Origin: Eimeria necatrix
Taxonomy: Eukaryota > Apicomplexa > Conoidasida > Eucoccidiorida > Eimeriidae
Assembly: GCF_000499385.1 (NCBI RefSeq)
Contig: NW_013654618.1
Coordinates: 62,001 to 126,000, forward strand
Reading direction: 5' to 3'
DNA: 64,000 bases
In this document: positions 37,515 to 50,660 of the stretch, one piece after another
Layout: each line of letters opens with the position of its first letter
Numbering within the stretch: position 1 is the first letter of the stretch
Made by a program: the position numbers and the translations under genes
Notes under the pieces: generated by a model
Database searches by the model: none
What the model saw: only the letters and a program-made list of their open reading frames with translations
What the model was told of the DNA's origin: nothing

Positions 37515-38971
37515 TAGTATAAGCGGCTGAGTTCAGCTGCGTGCTACGATGAGCGCAGAGCGCAATCGCAGCCCGTGAAGTGTGCAGTTTATGAAAGAGG
37601 TACAATGGTGAAAGGCACAGGGGACGGTTATCTGGCTGGGTGCCTTCTGCTCCCGAGCAAACAATGATACAGGCGGAAATCTTCCGCGTGACTGTCCATC
37701 TTAACGACGGATGACTCCAGTGTAGGGACCGAATTAACGTGATTCAATGTAGAGATCTACCTAACTGTAGGGGCAGTGGTGTTCGGATAGAGCCACCTTT
37801 CTGTTTAGAGGGAAGCCGTAACTTTAGTAAGGTCAGCTGGCACAGTTGAGAGCTTCCTGCAAACTCGCAGGTGCGTATTGTTTATGTGGGGTCCGTAAAA
37901 ACAGCGGAGCGTCTGGGCTGGGCGTAAGTGGACGTGCAAATTGTGTTGTCTCAGCCCATACGCAGTTATCTGCAACAAGTCGAAGCCCCTTCGCAAGAAG
38001 ATGAAACACCACGCAGTTAAGGTAGAGCTCTCCTCCAATAGTGCGCAGGGCTAAATTTTTACTTGTCACTGTAGTCATACAGGTATTGCTGTCTGGTGAG
38101 CCGGGGTAGACGGCCTACGCGACCGGCTACACGGAGAGCCAAAGAGCTGTGCATACCAAGCCATATATATATATATAACAGTCGTTTGGGTTTGTCCCTC
38201 ATCAATGGATACGTGGTCCTTTCAATCTGTGCTTCACATATGGCTTCGGCAGCAGCCGCCCTATCCTCCCGCATGCCGAAGCAAAGACCTCATTTGAAAG
38301 CATTGGCCGCTCAGTTTCTCTTACCATTAAAATATGCGTATTCTAACAAAGAAAAATACAGAGGGGGAAATTTGTGTAGAGGGCCTTGATCGGTTACGGA
38401 ATTGCATCGAAGCCTGTGGCACCAGCCCAAACTTGCATGCTGTTTGTGAGCTTGACCCGGCAGCTGCGGTCGTACGCAAGCCATCTTAGCGTGTTTGTCT
38501 TAAGGAATATACGGAATGCGACTGGATATATGCGTATTTGCGAGGAAGAGAAGGACACAGCCCGGAGAGCAGAAGGCCACCAGACTAGGCCACGACGACC
38601 AGGGAACATGGCTCCCAGCTTACTTGTTCGCCAGATTACGATCTTTCTGAATTGGATTTGACTCTATTCCCCAGCTCTGCGGTGTTTACAGACGTTTCCT
38701 GGATCGAGCTCCAGTATATTGGGGCCTAGGGAGGGGCATTTCTTCCTACCCACGTGGCGGCCTCACCGTGGCGCTGCACGCAACATGCTGTACGAGGGCA
38801 CCTTCTTTGAGTAACTAATACTTTAACTGGGCGGACGACAGGTCTTGCTGCGCTTTTCATCGCTTCCCTTCTAGCTAGCTGAGCTAGTGGCCCGTGAAAC
38901 CAGGCACCCGAGCAGCGTCCTGCATTCACTTAGCCCCTTATTTCCTCGATTCTCGTGAAAGGGCAGGCAGA
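37515..38971. other. Intergenic, no gene seen
   Basis: Between the cytochrome b5 stop and the PRP5 start, both on the plus strand. It contains a short TA dinucleotide run at 38162-38177 and no coding-like frame. The upstream part of the PRP5 promoter must be here. Confidence 0.45.
38162..38177. repeat. Short (AT)n microsatellite
   Basis: About eight TA/AT units, in intergenic sequence. Confidence 0.9.
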
Positions 38972-39286
38972 ATGCCACCTTCAGATGTTGGCCGCGCTTC
39001 AAGCCGGCATGGAGACTCGTCAGTTCGTCATAGACGTAGCAGCAGGAGCCCAGAAAGCAGTGGAATCAGAGAAGGAAATCATGGTGAGGCTTCCCTTCGC
39101 GGAGAGCGGAGCACCTATCACTCTAGCGGCTCCAGTAACTGCAAAGATGGAGAAGGGGCAAGATACAGAGAATCAGATGGTGGAAGAGGATCACATGATC
39201 GTTCTCACTCAACTCGGAAGCCAGTTGGCCGCATGAGGGGATGGGTGGACAGCGACAGCAGCAACAGCAGCAGCAGTAGTAGTAGC

Positions 39287-39318
<32 letters not shown>

Positions 39319-42300
39319 CACTAACAGTAGTAGTAGTAGTGGCAGTATTAGAGTCAGTGGTCGCAGTGACGCCAAAAACAGTAGCCGCTTCTTTGAGACG
39401 ATGAGAGAAGCACGAGAAGATAAGCGTCGCACCCGCTCCAGAGACAGAGAGTTAGAGGGAGGGACCGCCAGCCGCAGCACTGCGAGACAACGCACCAGAA
39501 GCAAAAGCAGAAGCAGGCATCGTCCTGAGGGACGAGACAGCGGCAGAAACCGCCAGGAGGAACCAAGTCATCGGTCCTCGCGCACAGACAACCGAAAGTC
39601 AGAGAGCAGTAGGGAGCGGCACAGCAGTCCTCGCACCACCAATATCAGCAGTAGAAGCAGCCAGTCCCGGCGCTGCGACGGAGAAGATTCAAGACACAAA
39701 GACACTCCTGCAGCTGATGGTAGCAGTGGCAGCGGAGTGTCTCGGAGGGAACGTCAAGAGGAGAAGGCCTCCAAACAGCAGTACCAGCAGCACGAGCCCG
39801 CTGAGAGGAAGACCCGCCCTTCATCGAAGGCTGTCAATGGAATTGTTCCATTGAAACGCAGCCTCTCACCCTCGCAAGCCAGCATCAACAGTAGCCTTAA
39901 GGACGGAACTGCTACTGCTTCCGCAGCTGGGGGGGAAGAGTGTACTGCGGATTCTAAGCAAGAAACTGCGTCGGCAGCCAGTAAAAAGTCCACCAGCAGC
40001 GACAAATTCAGCCGCCTAGAAAGATTCAGAGCCCTCAAGAAGCAGAAGCAGCAACCGGAGCAGGAAGCATGCAGTGGAGTCGCATCGCTGGAGGATGCGA
40101 CAGCAACAGAAGCTGGCAGCAGCAACAGCGGCAGCAGTAGTAGCAACGCCTTCAACGATTGGCTTCCCTCCACTCCGAACGTGAAATTCTCGGTAAGTAG
40201 CTCCAGCACGAACAAGCCCGCTGAAAACAGCAGCGCGAGCAGGTCAGCCGCAGCCAGCGAATTCGTTGCAGGGACGGCATCCGCATCAGCAGCTGCTGCT
40301 GCGGTTGCTGCTGCTCAAGCTGTTGCTTCCGCAGCGCTTGCGGCAGCAGGGCTTGCTGCTGCATCAGCCGCTGCAGTCCCTACTTCTGAGGACAAGCAGG
40401 AGCAACGAAACGCAACAGAGATCATCACTGACTCAACGCAGGTGCAGGAGCAGCGCGCAACGCCACCTACAGGCGCGTCAACAGCAACGACAGCTTGCGA
40501 AGTAACGCCAGGAAGTCACTCTGCAGCTGCTGCTGCTGAGGGTGGTCAGGGGACTATGAAGCCCCCAAGGCCAATGTCTCGCAACCGTCTAAAGAAACAT
40601 CAGCAGGCGCAGCTGTTGAAGCAGCTGCAGCACAAAACAGCAGCCCTGCCCGAAGCCAAGGGGGATGAGGATCTTCTGGACGCCTTTATGTCTGCTCTTG
40701 AAACGGAGGCGAAGGACGAGGTCAGGCCTTTCTGCTGTTATGGCGTTTTGCTGTGCTGCTGTTGTTGTCGCTGCGTGCTATACACTGATTGAGCTGTGCC
40801 CGTTGTTTGTATCGTTGCTACCAGCGTCTTTCCCGACGTGACTGCTGTTTGGAATTCGTTTGACTATGACTGTTTGCCGGCACATCACCCATAAGCGTAG
40901 CAATATGCGGCAGTTCTCTCGATTGTGCATGTTCGCTTTAGTGTACTTGCTGCTTGGCCAACATGCTCTGTGTCTGCTGTGACTCTGCGGCTTATGTGAC
41001 AGCTGAGTGCAACAAAGGGTGAGCACGATGGCCAGGCTGAAGCCTTAGGGCACAGTTCTGCCCGTGGCACGAACCCACCGCGTCCCCAAAGTATCTCACT
41101 AGAAGAGATCAGTAGATGGCAAGAAATCGAAGCTGCATACCTCCCCCCGGGCGCGGTTGCAAATCCAGAACCACCAAAAGGGGCTCCTACTGCTTCTACA
41201 CCTGCGTCCGCAACAACATCCCCTGTGGCCGTAGAGCCCATTTCTAGCGCGAAAACAGGAGCACAGGGCGAAATGTCTCCTGGTGATGCTGTGTCTGCGC
41301 GAAGTTCGAATTTGCCGCAAGTGAAGCAGGAAGAAACGGCACTACCAGCGATTATTTGTGCCCCTGGAGAAAGTGCTGTGGGACAAACAGCAGCTCCCAG
41401 TAGTGGTGCACGCGAGTGCCAGTCAACAAGCGCAATTGCGCACGAAGAAGTCAAGACCGAAGGTGAACAGCCAGAATCCAAAGCGGCAGTTGAAACAGGA
41501 GCTGCAGATGAGTTTGACTCAAAGGAAGCAAAATACCATGAGCTGTTTCTTGAAACGTTGCGGAAGGACCGTCTCAAAGAGTCTTCACGTTCAAGGAGCG
41601 GTGGCTTTGGCGATGGGGACGGGGGTCAGGCACAACCAGGTGAAGATGAGGAGGAGGAGGAGGTCTTACTTTACTCCGACCACGAGGAGGAGGAAGAAGA
41701 AGCTGCTCATTTAGCCGACGCTGACACTAAGGCAGCGGAAAATGCAGCAGCTTCAAATCAGGGAAAGCCAGAAGACGACAATGATGCGCAGGCGAAGGAG
41801 CAGCTCGCCAATTTGTCTTACTTTGACCTTGTCAAGGTGAGCTGCGGGACTAGGTTTCGCGGGTGGCATGCCATGAGTAGGGCACACTGGGAGAGGGTGA
41901 CTTAGCGCTCCTACTGAGGGCCGTACAGATGTGTATTTATGTTGACGACCGGTTCATGGAAAGGCACAAGCTGCGAGCAGCTAGGCGAGTTGGTACGTTT
42001 ATCGTAGTTTGTCTGCAGCGCGTTGGGTTGAAGAAGGAACTACCCATTGTTGACCACGCTTCCTGTAAATTCCCCCCGATCAAGAAAAATCTCTACGTGC
42101 AGGTGAGCATTTCACAGTTGCAGCGTGTCTCAGGCTCAGCAGCTGTAGGTTCGCTCTGTCAGTTTTATGGGACAAAGGGGCAGCTTGCTTTGTCTACCTT
42201 TGCAGTCGTTGCAGTGAACAGCAGTCTATTCACCCTGTTGAGGGCTCTTTAAACCCATATTCCCTTCAGCTGTTTGCTTGCTTAATCCATCACCTCTTAC

Positions 42301-45300
42301 CGCTCTACAGCACGTTGGACATGGCGCTGTCCGAATGCACGGTCTTGCGTGTCGTACAGTTTCGCCGCGCCAAGATGCACCTAAGAGAGCCAGCGATCCA
42401 ATGTTTTTGTTGCCTCGTACTCACTTGATATGTGCTTCAGGTAAAGGAGCTGACGGATCTGAAGGATCACGAAGTAGAAGCAATACGCAAAACGAACGGG
42501 AACATCAAAGTGAGCACCTGCAGGGCAGCCCGGAAAACATAAGCAGCAGGCGTCCTGCTCCCTCCTTTGAAATGTAAAGGGGAGTTTTTATCTCTTCAGA
42601 GAGAGTAAAAGGCGAGGTTTTTAGTCAAGGTGGCATATATCCCTGTAGATGGAAGTTCATCTTATCCTATAGGAGAACTGGCCCACAGTTTTTACAAAGT
42701 GAAGGCATTGCCGTGGGCAGTAGTTCATGTGCTTCACTCAGTTTTACAGGTAGCTCCTGTGCGTCGTTTTTCGCCGTTACAAACCCTGTTGTTCCTTCTG
42801 GGTGGGGTTTTGTTGTACGTGTAGGTCCGGGGGAAGCAATGTCCCCGACCTATCAGCACCTTCCACCAGTGCGGTCTGCCAGAAAAGATTCTAAGAGTAA
42901 GTTCCTGTCCTTTCCTTTGTTGGCTACACTTCATGTGCACTGGCACGGATTTTGGTGCAAAGGTGATCACCATGTTTTAGCCGTCCGGGTACCTTACGAA
43001 CGTCATTGTGGAGTCAAAATACAGTTTGGTGAAAACCTGGGAAACCGCTTACATCGCTTTAGAGGCGAACATTTTTTTATGGCTTGCTTTTATGCTCACT
43101 TCCTGATCACAGCACCTAGAACTACGCGGGTTTGAGAAGCCGTTCCCGGTGCAGAGCCAGTGCATCCCGATTCTGATGTGCGGGAGAGACCTCATCGCAG
43201 TAGCCGAGACCGGCAGTGGAAAGACCTTAGCCTACGCGCTTCCTCTTGTGCGCCACGTACTTAGCGTCAAGAGACAATACAAGGAGTACCTGGCTAAGCA
43301 GAAGGAGGAGAGACTACTGAGCCTGCAGCGGCAAGCTGAGAGTCAGCAACAGCAAGCTTCACCGGGGGATGCTAAAGCTACGAGCTCCGCGATGGACTCA
43401 ACTGCAGAACGCAAAGCAAGACAGCATGGGAGCCAGCAAGCACAAGATAGTGAGGATAAGGATCGTTTCCGGAAGAACGAGAAGGGGGAAAGGATGTTGA
43501 TATACGGCAACTTCAAAGAAGGCATGATTGGCCTGGTATGGGAATTCAGCGTCTCTTCTGGCCCCCTTGCGTCCATCATTTCGTATCAACGCACCGTAAC
43601 ATTATTGGGACGCTTGCTGAATTTCGCTGGTAGCTGTAGGACCCTCATGATGGCTTTGCTTCCCACCGTGCCCTGTCGCAAATTCTTTGCTGCATTGGTG
43701 TTCACTACTTTCTTCGAACCACAGGTAATTGCCCCAACTCGCGAGCTTTCTCTCCAAATATCAAAGGAGGTGTCCCGTTTGTGCAAATTGGTGGACTTAA
43801 GCGTTGGCTCACTTTATGGAGGAGCTGGCATTGGCGGGTGAGCTTGCGTATGAAAGCATCACCAGACTGTCATTTCGCCCTTACTTCCCTTGGTTGCATA
43901 TTGAGTGCAGTGACTCGGTGCGCAGGTGCAGCAGGTCTGCGGCTCTGGAGACACTTCGCGGCTGTGTTCTGCACAGCGATTTTGCGAGATTTTGGACTCA
44001 ACCGCCTTGTTTTCTTGCCGCCTTCAATTGTATTTCTATGCACCATTTGTCGTTCATGCCGTTGTGTTTGCTGCGAAAGCCTTTTGTATGACGCTGCGTA
44101 TTCCCTGTGCTTTATGTCCCATGCGCATATGCAGCCAGCTGGGTCAAATAAGGCGAGGGGTTGATGTTGTCGTAGGGACTCCTGGAAGGCTTATTGATGT
44201 TCTGACACTGAATTCTTGCAGGTTTACAAGTCTCAAGGTTCGTGGCGGGTTGCATGTTATTCAAGATTGATATGCTCAGTAGCTCGGCAGTGGAGGCTGG
44301 CTGTGATTCACCACATCACAACAGTTTGTTCGTTGGTAGCTGTGTTGGCCACTTCTGTGGACCTTGCTTGTTCCGATCACTTCCTAGTTGAGTGCCCAGC
44401 AGAGCAGAGGCATCGTAGTGTATTATTTGGGTGCCTCGTTTGCGCAGCGCGTAACTTTCGTGGTACTTGACGAGGCCGATAGGATGTTCGATTATGGCTT
44501 CGAGCCGCAGATTTCCTCCATTCTTAGAAGCACCCGCCTTGATAGACAAACCTGCCTATTCTCTGCAACGTTTCCTTCCCACATTGAATGTAGGTCACTG
44601 AATTGTCGCATTTGCTGCATTGGGGTGTTTTGCCCACCGAGCACAGAGGCGTAGCACCTCTGGCAGGGAAATGCCGGGTATTTTTCGAAGTTTGGTGTCT
44701 AAAAATGCTTCAGTGCCTTTGCGAAGGCACAAAGTTGCCCGCCAAGCAAGTCCCTCTCCATCTGCAGGCGTTTGTTTGTGATTCTTTTGGCTCAGCTCTC
44801 GCCCGGCGTATCCTTTACAAACCAATTGAGGTAGTTGTAGGTGAGAAGGGCCGGACAGCTGCGAAAGTGCAGCAGTACGTCGAAGTGATGGACGAAGAGC
44901 GCAAGTTCTACAGGTATTCACAAAACGCAGTGGCAGTTGCTTGTGGAGCCGCCAGAACTCCTTAGGGTGCTTCAGGGCAACTCTCTTGTGCCATTGGCTG
45001 GGTTTTACCCACGTTTCAGCGTAGCACTGACACCTTGCTGGCGCGACCTTGCGTCTGCGCTGTATAAGTAGCTCTCATCAGTTTGCGTAGACGTGTCATC
45101 TTTGGCATCTGTGACGATTTCGGGTGTAGGCTGCTGCAACTGTTGGGAGACTGGCAGGATTACGGGTCGATCATCATCTTTGTAAACAAGCAGATAGAAG
45201 CTGATGATCTGTTTGCCGAGCTTTTGAAGGTCTGCTTCTAGCGTTTAATCCGACAGTTGACGCGCTTACCTTGTGGTCCCCTTGTAGAACGCTAATGTAT

Positions 45301-48300
45301 TTGCCACTCTGCGTATTCGTTGCATCCTGTGCATGCTGGTTGTTTCAATGTATGGATCCACGCAAGCGATTTGAAACGATGACAATTGTGTGGAGCTTTT
45401 CTTAAAGTGGCCATGTGTCAAAGCTCTCCTTGATTTGTGTTTATACTTCCGCGGATGTTCATCCTTTGGCTTTGTTGTCTCGGCTTCCGCTTCCGTTTTC
45501 TCTGGCAGATTTCTTTTTCGCATTTAAGGACGGCCTTGTAGAGGTGTGTGCGTACCGTGTGCTTTCAGTACGGTTACCAGGCGCTTGTGCTTCATGGTGG
45601 CCAAGATCAGACGGACCGCGAGTTTACAATCCAGGAATTCAAGGTGAATCCTTTTACCTTCAGGTTCCTGTTCCTGTTTTGGATTGATTTGAATTCATGC
45701 GAAGAGTCACTTGTGCATTGTTTTCTTCTTGCCTCCACATTTTCAGGATGGTACGAAGACGCTGTTGATTGCGACGAGTGTAGCGGCACGTGGGCTTGAT
45801 GTCCCGTCGGTTGTGTTGGTGATTAATTTTTGCTGCCCTTCCCATATCGAGGACTACGTCCATCGCATCGGCAGGACAGGAAGAGCAGGAAACATCGGCG
45901 TTGCTTACACATTCATAACTCCTCAAGAGGCAGACAAGGCGGAAGAACTTGAAGGGGTAAGTAATTATTGCAGTTCTAATCGGCAGCGGGCCACTCACCT
46001 AGGAGATCTGCTCATTATTGGGAACTACAGTGAGATGGCTGCCACGCGGCCTTCCAAAAGCCATAAGCTTTAGTTTCCTCCTGTCGCGGCGCTTACACGG
46101 AGTTCAGTTTGTGAGGTTTTACGGAAAGGCACTGCTGCATGGATGTTCCAGGCGCTCATTCAATCGGGCCAGAACGTTCCCCCAGCATTGGCGGCTCTAA
46201 GCTCAGAATTTCGCGTTCAGTGCAACATGGGGTTAGCGAAGAAGACGAAACGAGGCGGTTTTGGGGGGAAAGGGTTCACATTTTCTATCACAGAGAAGAG
46301 CCGTCAACAGCAGCAGATGCAACAAGCGAAGAAGGAATTGTCTGGAGCGAATGATTATGATGAAGTTGAGGAAGTCGAACTGCTTCTCCAACGGGATGAC
46401 TTTACACCTTCCGCAGGCAGTACCCCTCAGTTGGCAATAACCAACACGATGTCTACAACGGATGCAGCAATGATTGCAGCCTCAGCAGCTGCATCTGCAA
46501 GGGGCGGCGGAGCCGGAGCTACTCCTGGCTCACTGCAGTCCGCTGTGGAGGCCGCCGCTGCAAAGGCAGCCCTTTTAGCAAAACATCAGCTAGCTGGGGG
46601 TGACAACATCACGCAACCAACGAGCGCGACAGAGGCTGTGGCGCGTGTCAAGCTAGTAGCAAAGATACTGAAGTTGCAGGATGCCGAGCTTGCGAAGCGC
46701 CCTCCGCCCACGCCGCCGGCCCCACCACCAGGTTTGCCGCCGGTCAGCAGCGAGAAGACGAAGCTGACCGTGGACCAGCAGGTAGGAAACATCACGAAAG
46801 CACAGCAAAGTATAACATAAAAGTGTAATTCACTATACAGAGTCGTGGGATTTGGTTTGAGCGCGTTGTGTCAGTGGACAAAAGCAGAGCGGCGTCTAGT
46901 TGCAATGATTATCTCATTTTCTTCCTCGATGTTTTAGTAGATCTGGAGTTTGGTTGAGAGCAATGATCCTTGCCGGCTTTGTCGGCACCAGCACATTGTT
47001 TCTTATGGTGGTAAATCTTGAATTTATGCATCTGGTGCCTGAAGAGGCCTCCTTTGGCATGGGCCTATTGCATGCAAACTCCGAGTGCTCTTGGTTATTC
47101 ACAAAATTTCCCTCTTCGCGTCGTGATTGCAGCACCGTTTTTGGCTTTGAAACGAGCTCTGTCGCATCACATGATAGTTACACTTGGGCCAAATTGTCTT
47201 CGCGAGATAATGCCTCACATATCGATATGTGGGTCTTTAATGTCTCCTTAATAGTACTCTCCAATGTTGTGACGACAGGTGGAATTCATGCTTCAGCAGG
47301 CACTAAAAGGCCTTCCGGAGGCAGACCAGACGCAGTATAGGGATAAGTTGCGCGAAGCGTACAAGAAGCACTTGTCGCCGCGCCCCAAAATTCAGCAGAA
47401 AGCTGCTCCAGGCATGCAATTGGCTCTGGCCAGCTCTGTCACAGGCCAGGCAGTGCCAAAAGAAAAAGATCCTTTCATGGACGCTGCAGCTGAGGCGCTA
47501 TCTATTCTCAAACAAGGAACCACAGCAAGCTCCAGTCAACTCCAGACAGCACTAGACAAGATAAAGGCATTTTCTGTGCGCACTGTGTAAATATCTGGTC
47601 GCCTCACTCACCCCTTGTGCCTGAATGTGGTTGTAGATGTGACCATGCTTGTAAAGTATTGCAGCTTTGCAGGTCGTTAGTATGTTTTTTTCCGTTGGGC
47701 CGGAAGGTGTCATTCACATGAAGTGCCGTTATGTGCCTTCCAAATAATTGCGCTGCGGGAATCCACAGGACTCGGGCGAGCTCGCCGCGGCTATCAGCAG
47801 CGTGTCTGCGCCTTCAAACCCGACTCTTGGCAAAGTGCCTGGACTGTCCGAAAAGGGATTTGTGTGCCCAGAGACTGGCAACTTTGTTGACGAACTGGAA
47901 ATTAATGATTATCCACAAGTGGCTCGGTACAAAATTACTCAAAAGGTAAGTTATGTGAGCTAGTCGTCTATCTGCAGCCCTAGAGCAGTTTCTGTCTTTA
48001 TAGACTACGTCGAATGAGGCCGCCTTGGATGAATCGAGACAATGTCACGCGGCTTTTCTTGCGCGATCGATGAGTGAGACCGAAGGCATTTGTTGATAAG
48101 TAACGGGGATCCTTTGCAATTTTCGCACAGGAGTTGATGTCACGCATTATGGAGGAGACTGGAGCTGTGCTGTACGTAAAGGGACAGCATGTGGAGCCGG
48201 CACTCAAACATCGCACGCAGCTTGCACCGGGTGTGAAATTCTTGCATGTGGAGATCATAGCGCCAACTCCCATTCAAGTCCAGAGAGCTAGGTGGGTCGC

Positions 48301-48558
48301 GCTCGTTCACGGTGAATTGAGGGGTAGTAGCTACGGTAGTGGTGCTCCAAGCATTTATATGACTGCGCCTAATTGACTGTAGCTACCTGCTTATTAGCCA
48401 CGCCTCCACAATTCATGCGTAGTTATGGTCAAGTTGCGGCGGCATTTGTGTTGCAATGCAGGCATGCAGTGTACGAACTGGTCGAGTCTATTGCTCTGAA
48501 GTCACTTAACCTGTCAAACAGTCAACGGCAAGCAGTGGGGCGTTACTCTGTCGTATAG
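38972..48558 (+). CDS. PRP5: PRP5/DDX46-type spliceosomal DEAD-box ATP-dependent RNA helicase
   Basis: Prp5/DDX46 remodels U2 snRNP during branch-site recognition. Eighteen exons keep phase: 38972-40720, 41003-41836, 42019-42102, 42441-42509, 42825-42896, 43113-43535, 43725-43837, 44135-44237, 44448-44589, 44796-44913, 45130-45229, 45569-45643, 45747-45956, 46152-46781, 47279-47575, 47769-47945, 48131-48291, 48462-48558 (1,817 residues). The N-terminus is Arg/Ser-rich with poly-Ser, then acidic. Helicase motifs: [10 protein letters not shown] (Q), AETGSGKT (I, 967-974), APTREL (Ia), TPGRL (Ib), DEAD (II), SAT (III), IIFVNK (IV), [11 protein letters not shown] (V), [10 protein letters not shown] (VI). 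The C-terminus has the DDX46-type KH-like block ([15 protein letters not shown]...[18 protein letters not shown]) and ends GRYSVV, like the DDX46 end. An insert of about 80 residues separates motifs I and Ia. Start chosen as the first ATG in a good context. Confidence 0.95.
39249..39350 (+). repeat. AGT/AGC trinucleotide repeat encoding poly-Ser
   Basis: Near-continuous AGC, AGT and AAC triplets, including a run of about thirteen AGT units, read as Ser at residues about 93-126 of the helicase. Confidence 0.95.
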
Positions 48559-50239
48559 CTGCCATCGTTTCATGCCGTCTCGGGTGCTGACGTTTTTTGC
48601 TAGGCATGCATTGGATACCGATTTTAGAAACGTTTTACAGCCCATTTGAGGCTCCTCGAGAAGGTACAACTTCGGAAACAAATTTTACAGTAATATTCGT
48701 ATATGCGACGGAGCAGTGAATCTGCTGTGATGCTGTTGTGGGAGAATGGCATGCTTCTCCTCATGCAGCGTGCTCTTATAGCAGCGTGCAGCTCGTCAGT
48801 CACTTTATCATGCAGTTATTTAGCAGCCTATTAGGACTGTTCTTTCTGGGGTTTACACAGTTCCTTGTCGCAACGAGCCATGCTCAGGAAGCTTTGAAAA
48901 GCCACTTCTGAAAGCCAGTGGCATGGGGGAGGGAGATGCTTTATCTCTGGTGCGGGGTTGTCTGACTGCTTTCTACCAGGAGGGAATTGGTTTTGAGGGC
49001 TTCGGAATGTGTTTTGCAGCAGCTCATTATTCGTTAAAGAATGTGGAGGGGTTCCAGGCTAATAATTTTTGCACATGGAGCATAACTTACCAGTAGGAAC
49101 AGCCATTCCTATGCTACTGAGTGCCCTGTTGCTTAGCTACACTTGGTTGTGCTGAATCTGTAGATGGGGCCGACGCACAGTTCAAATGTGCACAGCTAAA
49201 CATACATGCTGTGTGCCCAGCCGCTTGGTGCTTGCCAAGTGAGATGTTAATGCGCTAATACCCTCTGAAGCCTCAGTTTCGTTTCTTCATTGCATCCACC
49301 ATTTCTTTCTGTCATGCTGTTTTGCATAGGCGTAGCGGTGAAGGTTTTGGCTTGTGGTCTGTGTCCTGTAGCTTAGCATCGTAGCTATCGACTAAAAGCA
49401 TTGGGGTGGAGTCTGACAGAGACGGAAGATAGCCGTCCTTTGTTTACGTTGAGCAAGGATCTATTATGGCTACTTTCTGCTTGATACAGCAGGAATCCAC
49501 ACATGTTTATTCTAGTTCTCGCACATTTGCAGCATGCCCAGCAGTTCTTCCATTTTGAGTGCGTAATTTCATGAATACTTCCACGTAGTCATCCTTAGCT
49601 TGTAGAGGCTTCTTCGGCTTATTTTTACCATAGTTCTCATTGGCCGCACCATCGAGTGATTTGCTTCGTAAAGGCCACTGGGGGAGACACTTGAAGTTCT
49701 TGACCGTCAGCGGTCGCCTCAGACTTTGCTGCGAATCCGGTCAGCTTACTCCAGTTGATTGGCAAATGCATCTCTTTACCTTCATCTGAGCTCTTTCTTG
49801 CGGCCCAGATCGTCGAACATGCACGTTACTACACCTACGCTGTCAGCTTGATTCGATATTAAAACTGCACATCCGGTATTTTATGCGTCAACGAGCTCAA
49901 TTCGGTGTCAGCAGGTGCTCCGTACGCTGGGGAGTTCCCACGCAGCTGACGAGAAGATGCACACAACCACGAACAAGCCACGTTGACGTGAGGCAAAACA
50001 GAAATGCAGGAAAGCTTAGCTTATATCTCCCACTGCATAGTCGGTCCCCTCTTGCTAATCCCCTACGAGTCGCCTTTCAACCAGAGGTCAATTTTGAAAC
50101 ATTACCGCTATGAGAACTACACTTTTTGCGAGTCCATGGGGGCGTTTTGCGTCCCTGAGGACACACAAAAGGAAGCGGGAGAGGAATTTTTAGGTAGCCC
50201 ATGTGGCGTGCAGCCGCAGTCTTGTATAGAGAAGGCGCA
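48559..50239. other. Intergenic, no gene seen
   Basis: About 1.7 kb after the helicase stop. T-rich, with only short frames and no repeats. It includes the helicase 3' UTR. A short frame at 49883-50113 has no recognisable content. Confidence 0.45.
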
Positions 50240-50545
50240 CTATGGGGACACTCTCAGAAGACACCGCAAGGAGACAACATTGGAAAACACTCAACAGACT
50301 GCCTAGAAGAGGCGCCCTAAAGAGACGCTTGAAGGAGATATCTAAGAACGTGCCCATAGGTCGAACACGTTAGAGAGAAGACACCGTAAGGAGGTATGCA
50401 GCCTAAGGGAAAAGGCACAAAAGAGGAAAAACCCTAGACGGGCAGCCTGAAGGGCCAGGGGAGACGCCCTAAAGAAAGCCTAGGAGGACAGCCTGAAGAG
50501 AAAGTAGGACACCCTAAGAAGACACGCTAGGGAAACACTGACCAG
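50240..50545. repeat. Degenerate minisatellite with CCCTAA-like core
   Basis: Diverged units of about 17-23 bp recur, such as AGAAGACACCGCAAGGAG, AGAAGACACCGTAAGGAG, GGCGCCCTAAAGAGACGC, GACGCCCTAAAGAAAG, GACACCCTAAGAAGACACGC and three CAGCCTRAGG/RG versions. Two copies contain CCCTAAA, the telomere unit reported for coccidia. No reading frame spans it. Confidence 0.7.
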
Positions 50546-50559
50546 ACGCACAGATGGAG

Positions 50560-50660
50560 GGACAGCGCGAGAGCCTCAGAAATAGACAGAATTGAGGGGG
50601 AGGAAAAGAGACACAGAGACAGAAGAGGGAAAAGAGAGAGACCGAAAGAAGCAGCGGGCT
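50560..50660 (+). repeat. Purine-rich tract
   Basis: Mostly A and G on the plus strand (for example GAGACACAGAGACAGAAGAG and GGGAAAAGAGAGAGACCG), directly after the minisatellite. Confidence 0.7.
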
